Of a stretch of DNA of 64,000 nt, positions 10,720-23,219 are shown in pieces. A program made the translations under genes and the position numbers. The notes under the pieces were generated by a model that saw only the letters and a program-made list of their open reading frames with translations, was not told the origin of the DNA and searched no databases. Position 1 is the first letter of the stretch, and each line of letters begins with the position of its first letter. The stretch is from Stachybotrys elegans (Eukaryota; Ascomycota; Sordariomycetes; Hypocreales; Stachybotryaceae): the NCBI GenBank assembly GCA_020746835.1, contig JAGPNK010000010.1, forward strand, positions 496,001 through 560,000, in the 5' to 3' direction.

Positions 10720-13700
10720 GGCGATTTTTGTTGTTTGCGTTTGCGTTTGCGTTTGGTGGGGAGGAGAAAGTCAAGAGGGAAGGAAGGTTCTGAGCGAGCG
10801 AGAGCTACCTGTAAACAAGGAAGGCACTGCAGCAGGGGAGGAGGGCTCGGAGACTTGACAAGCTGAGGTGAAAGAGGGGTATCTCTGGCGGCTTTGAGTG
10901 GACAATTGGGTTGAGAAGGAAGAAGGAAGAGGGAAGAGGGAAGGGGAGGAAGGAGGTACGCTGAGAGCGAGGAGGGTTGATATACGAAAGGCGAGGAAGG
11001 TGGGTGGGGCAGGTTCAAGCTTCAGATCAGCAAAAGGTCAGCCTGGTGGTGAGGACAGTACCTAGCTGCTAGCTTTGACTGAGTGAGTATGTACGTACCT
11101 AGCTCAGGCGAAAGTTATCGGACTGTTCGAGGCATGGGATGGGGGAGGGAGGGCTTTGACGGCAGCTTGCAACAGCTGCGAGGTGTGGTGTACATACAGT
11201 ACAGTACAGTACGTACCGACACGAGCATGGGTCAGGGCAGCCAGCCGGTGGCGCACGGATCATTCGAGGGTGTGTGAGAGCGTGTGGGAGGGTGTGGTGC
11301 CTCCTTTCGCTCTTGTTTCGCTGTGGCCGCTGTGTACGGGATATGCTTTGTGCTTTGGCAATTCTTGGTTTTTGGCCTGCCGTTCTCTTCAGCTTCCATT
11401 GCCTTGCTGGGGTTAGATGCACATGGCTTGGGGGGAGGAAGGGGGGCGTGTGTCTTGTGGACCGTGGGACAGTGGCCACCGCGGTGGGGCTCTGTGGGTA
11501 GGGTGCATGCATTGGGGCGTGGGGAGCCCAGGTTAGTAGTGCGGGATGTCCGCGCCTGCTGAAGCGAAGCTTCCCTTCCCTCCCGTCATGTTTCGAGCCA
11601 AGAAAGCCATTGGTTTTTTTGGTCCCCCTTCCTCACGCCACCATCTTTCAACTGACTTGCTGCGTGCCCGACAGACTGGGGCTCGATATAGAGCCAGCCC
11701 AAGCGAAAATCTCGTAATCTTGTCTCTCCCTGGTCTGTGACCGTCTGGCGTCAGCTGCAGAGCACGCACCGAGCATGTGCGGAGAAGGTTCGGATACAGG
11801 CAAGCAGGTATGCACACCACATCTTCGGGGTTTGCCTTCTCTCAGGCAAATCTCTCACACACGGTGCCAATCAGATTACTGTAATGGTGGGATCCGGCGC
11901 TGACGATGCCGGTCAACATAGTCGATTGCTAATCGTTGCTCAATACAGAGAAAACCCTGCTTTTCCTTGCCCCCCCGGAGCCTCAGCATTTCCCGAGTCT
12001 TGATGATCTTTGTTACCTTCCTTCGTTTGCCTCCTCCCTTACCCGCATACGGGGTGGTGGGAGTGTCGGGATTTTTGACAGGGGGCTTGGGCGGTGGCAA
12101 ATGCAGGCCACAGATCTGGTCCGGTCCAGAAGTTCAAGACGACAGCAGATTGATGGAGTTGGGGGAGGGGCAGACAGATTGGGGTAACCTCTTGGTCCTC
12201 CCCGACATGATGGAGCGGGAAGACAACGACCATCGTGGGCCTTCGGTAGGCGAGTCCCGCTGTCACTGCCACCCCTTACCTCCCCTCCAAGCTTATCACC
12301 ACTGACTGACTGGCCAGTCAACAACAACCAACTGTCAATACATTCGGCAGTTAAGTCGATTTGATATGCCAATTCCAATGTCAAATTATAACTGACCCAG
12401 CCCGTCGCGCCATTGGCAGAAGCAAATGAGACTATCGAACCCCAGGCAGCCAGCTGGCTCACCTCACCATCCACCACCTCTTCAGCTGGCCACGTTGCCC
12501 TCCCTCTTTCTCTTTCCCCCTCTCCCTCTCCCTCCCTCGGCCTCGACCCGTCTGTGCCCAATGGCAATTGAGGTCGTACGCGTGCACGTAGGTTGGAACA
12601 CATCCGACACCTATTTCCATATTCTCATATTACCGCCGAGAATCAGGAATGCACCCACCATGTCTCAGGGAAAGAAGCCGCCGTGGGGTGTAGGAGTCAG
12701 ATTCTTGACCCAAATGAATACACGGGGTGCATAGCAGCTTGAATCGCGGCCTGACGCGTCGCCCTCCGGGCACATATTTATACCTACCAGCAAACAATGC
12801 GTCCTGAGTCAGGTGTCCACAAGAACCAAGAAAACAAAGGTCGACAGCGTGTTCCCGGGGCAGTCTTCCCGGTCCCCCGCTAACCAAGGATGCCCATTTT
12901 GCCAGATCCCAGCCCAGCCTGCGCGTCAGCCAGGGGAGTGCGGCGGCCCGTCAAGGGAGTCACGAGACGCAGCCAAATTTCTCACCGACAGTGAGCAGCA
13001 ATTAAAAATGCCTCCGGGGTGTGGCGTGTCTGAAGTCGGTAGGTAATGTTTGGATGTGTGGTGAAATTGCGGAGAAGCCCATGCAGGTAGCCGTCACAAT
13101 CACCCAGCGCGCCTATCCTGCGCATCATGAGCTTCCCAATTGCTCTCCAACGTCTGGGGGGTGTTCGGCTCACTGATGCTATCATGTCAAGGCTTCCTAC
13201 GCCAAGCTCTGCACCCCACGCCCATCAGCTCACCACGAGGTGAAGCACTGAGCCGCTTATCCGGCGGTCTGTCAAGGATAGGTTGCCCTCCGAGTGTAAG
13301 GGGGGGTGCGCTCCAGAAGTGGAATCTTCCTTCTGTCCCCTTCAGATGGATTCGAATCGAAGAAGCTCCTTTCGAAACGAACAGAAAGCGGCAGCAAAGC
13401 ACAGGAGCTGGGTAGTGACATCTCCCGTTGCAACGGTATGCAGCCAAGCACTGCCGAATGCCCATGGCCCCGCTTGTCCTTATTATGTGGACGTGTGCGT
13501 GCGAGAGGCCCCACGATAGCTTCGTGGGGTGAAGAGCCTCACGCCTCTAGCAACTGCCGGCCCAAGAAATGATGGATTTCGCGGCCCGTGCTGAGGACTG
13601 TCGACTAAGTTGCTCTGCATGCATGTGCGATGCGTTTCATATCATTCCCATGTGCATCGCTCCAGTTCTATTTCTGACGAGCGTCGGTTCTCGTGTGCGA

Positions 13701-16600
13701 GTTGAGGACCTGTAATATAGCATGCTGCTCCCCGCAGTTCAGAATGCGGAGCCCCAGGAATCCGTATGCAAGCCAGGCATTTAGGCTCGACTAACCAAGG
13801 GGGGCAAAGACAAGACAGGCAGGCAGTCTCACCGAGATCTGGAGCCTCTCTTCTCTTGTTTTCCGAAGCTGAACCACTGTTTAGGATGCAACACTATGCT
13901 TTATTTCTTCTCCGAAACACTGTCTCGCCCAATCGATGATCTGGATGTCGCTCCGGACAAGATGGATATTCACCAGACGCCATTCCAGCCCAAGGAGGGT
14001 GTACGGCTAGGACGGAATGGCTCGAGACGCTCTGGTCCAGGCAGTTGGTTAAGATTAGACTCTGAACCTGCCCCTGGCTGTAGCAGATGAAGGAGTACTA
14101 TCCCTGTCTGCGACAATTCCCTTGTTCGCCGGTGCGAAAGAAACGTGGGGAGCTCTGCCACTCGGAACCTTTTTCTGCCTCTTTTGCTTTTTTATGCATC
14201 TTGGTCCTCAACCCCAAACTCACAATGGGTCATGTGGCGGGCAGAGTTTTCTCAACCACCATATTTTGACCAGAATCTTCTCCCTCAGCGTGGTGTAACG
14301 AGCTGTCCCTTGTGAGCCGCCCTATGTGGGCACCGGATCAGGCGGGATCGGATGTTCTACGTAATATTGATCATATGGACAATTGTCTTGAACTCGGGTA
14401 CGCGTCTGGGGCTTTGATACGGTCCAAGTGTCAGAGACCAGCCATCGCGGGAGTGTCATCTCAATTATATGCTCTCGGCAGCAAGCTTTGCGGCGTCAGC
14501 CATTGCCTGGTCGTGGTCGGGCCGGGCCGTGGCCGTCATTTTCTCGTTATTGAGGCTGTTTGTGGATTCAAGAAGAATCTGGAAATTGACGATCGCAAGC
14601 ATACGAATCGGGTTGAATCGTCCATCTTCTTTTGTCTATCAAGTACCACCTATCGAGTGAGCGTTGTATCCCAGTTCCCGCCTTCTTCAGCATTGCTGTC
14701 GTCAGCATTTACTCGTGGGGGCAAAAGGAGAAGTGTGTGTGACCGGGTACTAGCCGATTGTATTCCGTTGGATTGAATAATAGGAGAGGCGCTTGCGTGG
14801 CCCCCTTCTGACGGCTCTCTTGCTGATGGAAGGCGGCAGAAAGGAGGAAGCTTGGGTGGAGAGTCTCTGTCTCTGTGTGCGGTTGCGGAGGACAGAGGGC
14901 GTGCAGTTGCAACAGGGCAAACTTCCTTAGCGTCTCCTTGGCTGGAGGACACCCCCACGCCCCCTGGCCCCTGCGTCATCCACTTCCACCTCCTCCACCT
15001 CCTCCACCTCGTCCTGGTTTAACGACCTCGACGTGCCTTCACACGGAAGCCAGCCGCCCCACCACTGATCAAGCCCAACCAGCCTACGTCTGTCTTTCAA
15101 TTGACAGCCTACCAAGTTTCTGGAACCATGTCGGCATGCCTTCTCGTCTGTTGGCAGTGATTGTGTCCATCTCGGACATGTTCCTCCTACGTCTCCATCA
15201 ATGGTTAAGCGAGGGATCCATCTCGACTTTTCGTCGTCTTGCATGCAGCATACGACTGCTTCTCCTCAGCTGAACTCCTCCGTTGTACAGTAGTCCGTAC
15301 CTTAGTTCCAGCCAGCATGGTCAGATAAATCGGTCCCATCTCCCCACTTCGGCCCAGCCAGTCCAGGCCAGCCTGTACATGCACACCGACTGCAGCTCCT
15401 ATGCACGCCATCTTCGCTATCACGTCCTTCCTTGCTTGCACCAGACAACACGAAAAACGACCGATCATCTCCCCAGCGCCCGTGGATTCATTGAAGCCGT
15501 CTGGCCTGGTGGGCAGATGCATATGTACGCTCCACAATTCACCAAGCCAACTCCTTCCAGAACATCGACCCAACAAAAGCGAAATCTGAAAGCATCGCTG
15601 CTCACACTGCTGCCTCCTATTTCCATCGGGGTGACTTATCACTAGAATTTATCCAGGTAGAACTTGAATTTAAATACCTTCCATCTCTATATTCCTCACG
15701 TGTCTCTGGTTTCTCGTCATTCTCCTTCTACATCCCGTCTTGGCCGACATATTTCAGAGACAAGCGGCCACAGCAGCAGCCGCCGCCGCAACTGACTTCT
15801 TCGTCGCCTACGCAGTCTGAAGGTTTCCGCCGGCATCATGACAGAATCCTCGGTACTGTCGCTGTCGCTGTCGCCTCATTTCTCTGGCTCCAGCCACTGG
15901 GCGAAGTCGCAACCGTTCTTTCCGTCATCTAGACATACGTGTTCTTTCGTGTGTATGAAGTAAAGGTGAGAATAGCCAACCAAATTGCACGTACCGATAA
16001 CCTTGATCCCTATTCTTCATCACTAAAACAAGATTCATGCAAGTCAAATCTTCTAGATTTCTTTCCAGAGTACTGACAGTCGAAAGATGTTGACGTTATC
16101 TAGCCTTGCAACTCGATGGCCAAGATTGAGTGAAAAGAATAGTAAGGCGGCACCAAAAACACGCGTATGGTCAAGGGGCCGACGGTTCGCAGACTCAGTG
16201 CATGCCTCTTTCCTATTGGAATGTATTTCTAAGGAAGAACAAGATCGACAAGGCAATGCCGCTTGAAATCAATGTTGCACACATGGCTCAAGTTTGAATA
16301 CGTCCCAACTGCCCAGTTTCCCTCCGTAGCATACATAGCAGCTCTCCTCGTCCCGCTGGAAATCATCCAAACGCCGATCCTTTACCCTCTTTGAGCATGC
16401 CAAAGAACCTCCATCACACATTACGCTCGCTGCTTATTTCTTTCTGTCGTGGAATCTCCGTCCACCACCCTCCGCTTCTCCACGAGACCCTGCCGATCCA
16501 GAAAACGGCGAGACGGCAATTGACGTAATGGCCGGGAATATCGCTTCTGGGCGTGCTCGGCCGTGGGCCCACCTCATTCGCCACTTAAACCTGGGGGCCT
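10720..16600. other. Long gene-poor interval upstream of the SDR gene and downstream of rsc9
   Basis: Nearly 5.9 kb without a recognisable protein, tRNA or transposon. The first few hundred bases should be the SDR promoter and leader (purine-rich AGGGAAG repeats at about 10915-10955). A GTACAGTACAGTACGTAC short repeat lies near 11193-11216. Open frames are short, overlap on both strands and lack typical codon use. A spliced noncoding RNA or a small fast-evolving gene cannot be excluded. Confidence 0.45.
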
Positions 16601-19560
16601 TCAAAGGTCCTGGCTATCCTCGGTTTCGATGCAGATCAGATCCAGCAGTGATGCGATGTAAGGGCTCTGTGCTCATGTTAGTCTCCATTTGGATGCACAC
16701 CGCCACCGGTTGAATCTCACCATGGCTTTGTTCGCCGCCAGCACCTCAAACAGTCGTGGCATCACAGGTCGAAAGAGCCTGTCGTTCCATCCTCCCTTGT
16801 GCGTCTTGAGGAGCTCCTCCTCCACTTCCGTCTTGACTATGTTGCGTGCAAGGTTGCGCAGCACCAGCACCGCACTCAGGGGGATCCCAGCCGCTTGCGG
16901 AGGCGCGTTGGGGTTTCGCTCGTCTCGCACCGTGGCCGTCTCCTCGTATGTGACGCTCATCGTCTTGGCAGCTATCATCCACGGCTTTTGCTGGTTCTTA
17001 GCCTGCGAGCCAGGACCTTGGGCGGCCATCCCCGAGAGATGAGTATAGATGTGGCGAGCAAAGTCCTGCAGTCGCATGGGCGTCGGCGTGTCAAACTTGA
17101 AGCATTCACCCCATGTGCAAGAGTACTCCTTCTCCACGTTCTCGAAGTGGCCGTCTTCGTCCCTCTTGCGTTCGCCCAAGTGCACCGTGAGGATGTGATT
17201 CCACATCTGCTCCGGCTTCAGATAGAACTGGCCGCACTTCTCATTCTTCCTCTGAGGGTTAGTAGCCCAAAGGCATCGTCCGTACTCGATGCCTTCCATG
17301 CTCAGAGGTCGCGGTCGAGGCCGAAGACCATGGATGATAAACTTTTGCTGAGGGTCGCCGGGTTCCCTAAGCACCTGCGCGTTTGAGTCCTTGTAGACCG
17401 CTGTGCTGTTTCGGATAAAGTCAGCAGGTGTGATGAGCGGCTGCCCAATCGCCTTGAGCGGTGCGACGAATGCCGACTGGTACGCCTGCCACGCTGCCAG
17501 CTGTGTTACAAACGAGTCATTGTCCTCCTCAAAGAAGCACCTAACCCATCGGTGGACACGATCGGGCTCCTCGAGCTTTAGCATTTCCACCAGGAGATCC
17601 TCTGGCATCGGTGCAATATCCTCGCGAGCTGGAATCTTGTGCTCAGCGCTGAGGACGAAGTCTTTGGCAACCTTGCGGGCGCCGTGGGCCAGCAGTCGCA
17701 CGAGGTGGTCGACGAGGTTCTCGGGAATCAGCGTCCGGACGAGGTTGTCCACATTAGCCACCACAGCGGTATACTGGTAGAGGAAATCAAGACAGGCGTC
17801 CGTCAGTTCGTCATCGTTCAGCAGAAGCCAGCTCGAGATCCTCTGCAGCACCTCCTGGGGGATGTTTCCTAGCTTATTCGTTGCTTCCAAGTTCATCGAG
17901 ATACGTCCCAGAGCTCGGAGAGCGGTGAGGATCGTTCCCCTGTCGTCAGATGTCATCTGCAGTACGAGAGTCTTGTAGAGAGGATCCTCCGAGTCCAAGA
18001 TCATGAAGGGCGTGAGCTGCTCTGCAATATCCAGCGCCAGATGCTTGAGCTCGACAAGGGAATCCCTCACCGGGAGGTGCAGGAGGATGCTGATCAGGTC
18101 CTTGACAGGTCCAAAGTCGGACATGTTGTGGGCGTTTTCTGGTAGGGTGACCATGTTGCGGATCGTGAGGACCGCCTCCGTGATCAACACCATGTTGTCC
18201 GTGTACCATTCCGTCTGTAGAGAGTCGGGGGTATCCTTCTCTATCAAGTTTTCTATTCTCTCCAAGATGTCGCTGGTGCCGTAGTTACCATCCAAGACGC
18301 CGATATCGCTAGAGTCAATCTGGTTGTCCCACGAAATCCTCCAGTTAACATGGTAGAAGATGTTGCCGATCTCGAGTGCTTTGTCGACGAGTCCCTCGGC
18401 CAGGCCAGGGAAAGAGTCGAATTTGTACTTGTCGCCTCGCTCAAAAGAAATCTTGACGAGGTGGTTAAGCGCGAATGCCTGCTCCTCAAACACTCCGGAT
18501 CGCAGAGCATTAAGGCACCGCATGTAGATGTTAGGGCCATCGAACCCGACTACTTCGTCAGTACAAGCACATGGCGTTGCCGGTAATTGAGATGCTTACC
18601 TCCTGGCTGCATGGGTGGCCTGTTTGCAGGATCGTTGCGCTGCCATATGCGACTTCTCTGAAATTCCGAGGGTGCACTGCTTGGAGTTGCAACGGCTCGG
18701 AGCTGCAAAGGCTTGCTCTGTCTCGGCTGGTATTGGGCAATCATGTACGACATGTTTTCGCTGGTCGGCGGCTGGTGTACCACCGAAGGTCCGCGTGAGG
18801 CGTGGTGAGGCAGCGCTTGCTGGTGTTGTTGATGCTGCTGGTGTTGCTGCATAGCCTGCATGTTGGGATGATGCTGTGCTGCCTGCGCAGCATTGACTGT
18901 GGGCGTCTGGCTGACGGGCGTCGCCTGATTGGCATTCTGCTGGGTCATTGACTGCCTTGTAGCTCTCGTGGGGCCAGTGTCAGGCTGGAAGATGACTCTC
19001 TGAGGGGGTGCTTCACGAAGGCCACGAGAGGCACGGGCGCTGGCAGATGCTGCATCCACCGCTGGCCTTTCGCGCGCAGGAGTACCATCGTCGCCCGATG
19101 CCGCCGAGTCGGCCGCGCCAATGTTGCTCTCCCTCTTTCCACGAAAGTTTTCGCGCGTACGCGTTAAAAGGCTGGCTCCCTTGGCGGTAACATCCTCCAG
19201 GATGTCCTTTGGCGGGGGCTCCTTGCCATGGATGGTGCTGATCTCGTAGGCGGCCAGGTTCTTGTAAAACTTTTCCTTCAGAGCAAAGGCCGTGGAGGCT
19301 TCGTTGTTAGAGAAGATGCCCAGCTCGGAGGCCATGCGCCTCCAGGCCAGCTTCTCTTCCGAGACCTTGTCGTAGCCTCCATGCGCGACGATGTGGTTGA
19401 AGACCTTGAAAAGATCGAGATGAATGGTGCCGACCTTGGGTTCCGGGTCTAGCGTGGTTCCTCTCTTAATGTGGTACTCTCGCAACTCGCTCATAAACTT
19501 CTCGTACTCGGGCGTTCGGTCGATGGTGTGGACGACCATCTCGGACGGGTTTGGTGCCAT
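16601..19560 (-). CDS. rsc9: RSC chromatin-remodelling complex subunit Rsc9 (ARID and zinc-finger protein)
   Basis: Exons on the minus strand are 19560-18600, 18549-16721 and 16666-16601, giving 951 residues with both junctions in frame. The N-terminus (about 17-110) is an ARID-like domain with LDLFKVFNHIVAHGGYDKV and WRRMASELGI. A Gln/His-rich linker and a helical repeat region follow. The C-terminal third carries an RFX-like segment and two C2H2-type zinc ligand sets, one starting YGRCLWATN and one starting YSCTWGECF. Rsc9 belongs to the RSC remodeller, which moves nucleosomes at promoters. The short last exon (21 residues) is inferred from a GTGAGA donor, CTAAC branch and ACAG acceptor; it replaces an unnatural read-through tail with a hydrophobic helix beginning SPYIASLLDLI. 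The start ATG at 19560 was chosen because the ARID domain follows directly. Confidence 0.9.
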
Positions 19561-20066
19561 GGCGTAGGTTTCTCGCTGTTGAATGGGGCGCGACTGTCGA
19601 CGTTTTCCAACCAATGCGGAGCGCAAAGGCTGGCCTGTTCGCAGGCCTTTGGGCTGCTCGAGCGTTGATTCAGCGATGCAAGCTCGTCCCGATTGGGGGT
19701 GCAGTTCTTGTTTTTTCGCTGTCGCAGCAAGAATTTGGTGTTGGATGCACGATCAACCAGTTGGATGCGCCAAGGGAGCTCAGAAAGAGCCGTGGACGTG
19801 TTTGCGCGCGACCCAACGGACCCAGAAGGGAATGGCGTGTTCGTGCCTGTGCTTATCTCCACGTGACTCGCCTGCTCCCTGGCCAATCAGCTCACACCAA
19901 TTGCGAGTCTTCTCAGACGTTCCTACCTTTGGGGAGAGAAGGTAGTCGTAGACATTTCCTGTCAAAATAAAGAAGCAGGTCGAGTCTGTTTGCATTCTCT
20001 TTTGAATATTGGCCACTCTTCACTCTTCACTCTTCCACACTAAGTGCCCTTCCACATGGAGTCAAC
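19561..20066. promoter_or_regulatory. Divergent promoter between rsc9 and the Rec114-like gene
   Basis: A 506-base spacer between two divergent starts. It contains CACGTGAC at 19860-19867, a Cbf1-type E-box core, about 300 bases from the rsc9 start and 200 from the other. The same octamer occurs in two other promoter intervals of this window. No experimentally known site is implied. Confidence 0.4.
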
Positions 20067-21561
20067 ATGGATCCCGTGGCTAGATCGTCCTCGCCAGTAT
20101 CAGGCTGTTTCTTGAAGCGATTGGAAATTATGGACAAGGCCACGGCTCATTCCTACGAAGCTGCTCCTGGGTCCATCCTTACTTTGAGCCTCGAGTCCTA
20201 CGCTGCTGGGTTGTCTCAAAGCAGCAGCCTGATGCTGCATCTGCATCGTAATGGTCGAAGCATGGTGAGAGAACCAGCGGCCGTCGCATGCAATGTCTGA
20301 CAAGAGACCAGTTACAGGTGAACATGTCCAATATATTGAAGACGCACCAAGACAATGGCATCATTCAAATCGTTGAATCACTGCAGCAGTTGCGCGTGAC
20401 GATTCCATCAACTGGAGAGGTGACTGCACATTTCGTGGAGCGGCGAGACTTCAGCATGGCAACTTGCATCCTGGAAAAGGCCGGATTTCTCATACACGAA
20501 GTGCTGCGAGTTATGCAACATAAGCCATCCACGTCGTTTCAGCAATCTGCCACTGATTTCGGACCACGACTCTCCGACATCCGCCCTCCAGGCTCTCGAC
20601 AGCGCATCCCACACTCCAGCAGCTTGGCAATGCAACAACTCGGCGAAGAATCTGCTCCCGACTCACTCCTCGAAACTCAAACTACCCCAGAAAGTACATG
20701 GGACTATTCAACGCCGTCTCAATCAGCGTCATTGGTTTCTCACCTCGACCCATACGTTCATTTCTTGGGAAAGCAGGCCAACATGCATCAACCACAAGTC
20801 AGCTCTCCCTTGAGAAACTCATTTGAGGCTGAGCCCTCTTTAGTCCCGGATATGCCTGTTGAAACACCGCCCAGTTCTTATCCCGAAGAAGCAACACCCC
20901 GTGAGGAAAGTTTTGGTTCTGCTACAAGCAGACCAGTTCGTGTTCTCACTCAAAAGAGTGGGAGGACAAGACCCCCCTCCTCAAACCCGATCCGCCTTCA
21001 AGAATCCCCTCCTGTGAGGACTCCGACTCATCTCAAAGGTCTGACGAGTTTCGAGGCTTGATGCCTCCGCCACGCAATCTTCCTTTTATGAAGCACCCGA
21101 AACGCCCACAGGTCGAGTCTATTCCGGTTCTCCCGAAGGGACAAACGAAGACGCAGACAGATAAAGGTCTGAAAAGACCAGTCATTTACAAAGATCGCGG
21201 CACATCCTGTTATATAAGTGGCTCCGGAGGACACGGCAGAGGGGAGCGATCACCCACTTCGACGTATAGTGCCGGGGAGCCTGCCAAACACCCAATTAGG
21301 AGGTCTACCGTCAGCGCAACGATACTTGAAGAGCCCGCGCAGCATGCGTGGCCCCCGGATGTTATAGTTACAGACTCCTCAGACCTACAAGTGATCAACG
21401 AGACTACTTCCGGGCTTCTTGATCAGTACTTGGCCGACGTAGAGCGGGGGTGCGATCCAGCGACGTGCGCTCAGTTCTACCTATCCCAAATTCACAATGC
21501 TCGGCGATATTTTTGGTATAGCAAGATAGCTAGAGGACCTGGCAGTCATCCGACACAATAA
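20067..21561 (+). CDS. Uncharacterised protein, possible divergent Rec114-like meiotic factor
   Basis: Proposed exons are 20067-20264, 20318-21013 and 21112-21561, 447 residues. The first intron (GTGAGA..TTACAG) is secure because it joins two frames cleanly. The second (GTGAGG..CCACAG, 98 bp) is the best phase-matched choice but lacks a clear branch point. The first ~120 residues alternate predicted strands (ILTLSLES, LMLHLHRN, IIQIVES, LRVTIP) and end in a helix starting ATCILEKAGF, which looks like a PH-type fold. Residues ~130-360 are Ser/Pro-rich and disordered. The C-terminus has a helical segment around LLDQYLADVERG and FYLSQIHNARRYF. This layout (PH-like N-terminus, disordered middle, C-terminal helices) is that of Rec114, which works with Mei4 in meiotic double-strand-break formation. 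The match is by architecture only and may be wrong. Confidence 0.5.
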
Positions 21562-21852
21562 TATCCAGCGGCAAAAGATATCTTTATGCTAAACCCGAAA
21601 ATATATGTCCTTTGATTTGCTAGTCAATAATCCCTGAACCAAAATAAAAAGGAGACAAAGAGAGAAGGAATGAATGAAAAGAGAAAGGGAAAACTGAAGC
21701 AGCCAAAGCCCCGAGGTATATGTCTACATCCATACTATGCGAAGAAAAATGGTTGGAAGAACGACCAGACGAATACAACCTCATCCCAACCAGGCTCCAT
21801 GCGGATATGTAATGTGGATGCACTCTCACGAATCATGCATGATTTCATGCTT

Positions 21853-23219
21853 TTACTCCTTCATCTTGACGTAGTTGCTGGGGAAAATACCTTGCCTGTC
21901 CCCGATGCGACCCGTCCTGAAAACCGTCAGTTGCGTACAGATAGTTTAGGGTATTCAAAACATACCACCAGTCGTTATCGCTGTCCGTCTTCTTCAATAC
22001 GGTGATGATCTCGCCCTTCTTGAACCCAAGATCGCCCGGCTGGTCAGCATCAAAGTTGAACATGGCAATGGCCTCGTTTTTCTGCAGAGATGCCTGCTTG
22101 TTGGCGGTAAAGTTGGGTTTGGGTGCTGCTGGTCGTCCAGGGCCGGCCTTCTTCTCTGATGGGAACCCTGTGGGAGTGTCGCTGTACACATAATCGTCTT
22201 GGCGATTAGTGCGGCCACTCGCGATGGTGTTGGAGCGCGACGGGGCGCCAAAGCTAGACCGGTCGTAGATGTCGTCCTGCCAGGTGCTGGTTCGCCGGGG
22301 AGGACCAAAGTTGTCGTCGCGCTGCGACCCTTCACCATAGGCACTCGTGCGCCGACCGTTCCAGGCTCCGTCATCATTGTTGTTGTTGTTGTTGTCATAG
22401 GCGGGTATATCGTTGTACATGGAATCGTCGGCGGTGCTTCGCATGCCGCTGAAGACTCTGGAGTTGAGGACGGACATCAGAGGGGCCGCCTGGGGAGGGG
22501 CCGCTACGGCCCCGGACAAAAGCTGCTGTGCAGTATAGCGGGTTCCATAGAGCTTCTCGTTGGCATCGCGACGCTCGATGATGGCAGAACCTTCCAAGGA
22601 CACGCCGGCAAAAAGACCCTTGGTCTTGGAGTAGCTGAAGATGCCCGCCACGCTCCTAAGAGAGGCGGCACCAGCAGCTTCGGCATTGCGGCCCACAGGG
22701 CCTGCCGCCAGAGACACATTTCCACCCAATGTCAGGGAGCCAGCTTGGGCAAAGGTCTTGACAGCATTGGAATCGTTGAGGATGAAGACGAAATCCGTCA
22801 GCTCAAAACCAATCTGACCACCGAAGCCAGCACCAGCGGTAGCAATGGCGCTGGGGGCGCTCCAGGAACCATCGGGAAGACGCGCGACGACGAGACCGCT
22901 TCCGAAGCGGCCAGAACCGAGGAAGCCCGCCTTGAGGACGGTGATGACGGCGAGACCCTTGGCGCTGGCGAGGATGGAGGGCGGGATGACTTTATCGGGG
23001 CCGAAGGCTTGACGAGGGTTGATAAAGGACGTGAGAATTCGACCGCACTTTTTGCATTCCGCTGTAGATACCCGAGGAGGGCGGGATAAGTTAGCCGCCG
23101 GACAGAATAAAAGGCCAAGAAAGAAAAGAACTGGCGCGCGGGGAGCGAACAAGGCTCGGCGGGACACGGGAGAGCGACTTACACGCCATGGACGACGGCA
23201 GAGGGTTGTTGATTCCCAT
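21853..23219 (-). CDS. ysc84: SYLF and SH3 domain protein, Ysc84/Lsb3 family
   Basis: Exons on the minus strand are 23219-23183, 23061-21966 and 21916-21853, giving 398 residues. The N-terminus (MGINNPLPSSM) followed by CKKCGRILTSFINPRQAFG is the hallmark of the fungal SYLF (DUF500) domain, spanning about 13-220 with FLGSGRFGSGLVVARL and GIFSYSKTKGLFAGVSLEG. A disordered Asn/Arg/Asp-rich linker follows. The SH3 domain at about 340-398 begins AIAMFNFDADQPGDLGF and ends GIFPSNYVKMKE. The final intron splits the tryptophan pair of the SH3 domain, and only splicing at 21965/21917 restores its last third. Ysc84 proteins bind phosphoinositides and actin at endocytic patches and bind the Las17/WASP proline motifs. 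The first intron (121 bp) is longer than the local norm. Confidence 0.93.

Noticed and set aside
9583..10866. A 427-residue plus-strand frame
   Set aside because: It is antisense to the SDR gene, whose catalytic motifs are intact.
22199..23089. A 296-residue plus-strand frame
   Set aside because: Antisense to the SYLF-SH3 gene; no domain seen.
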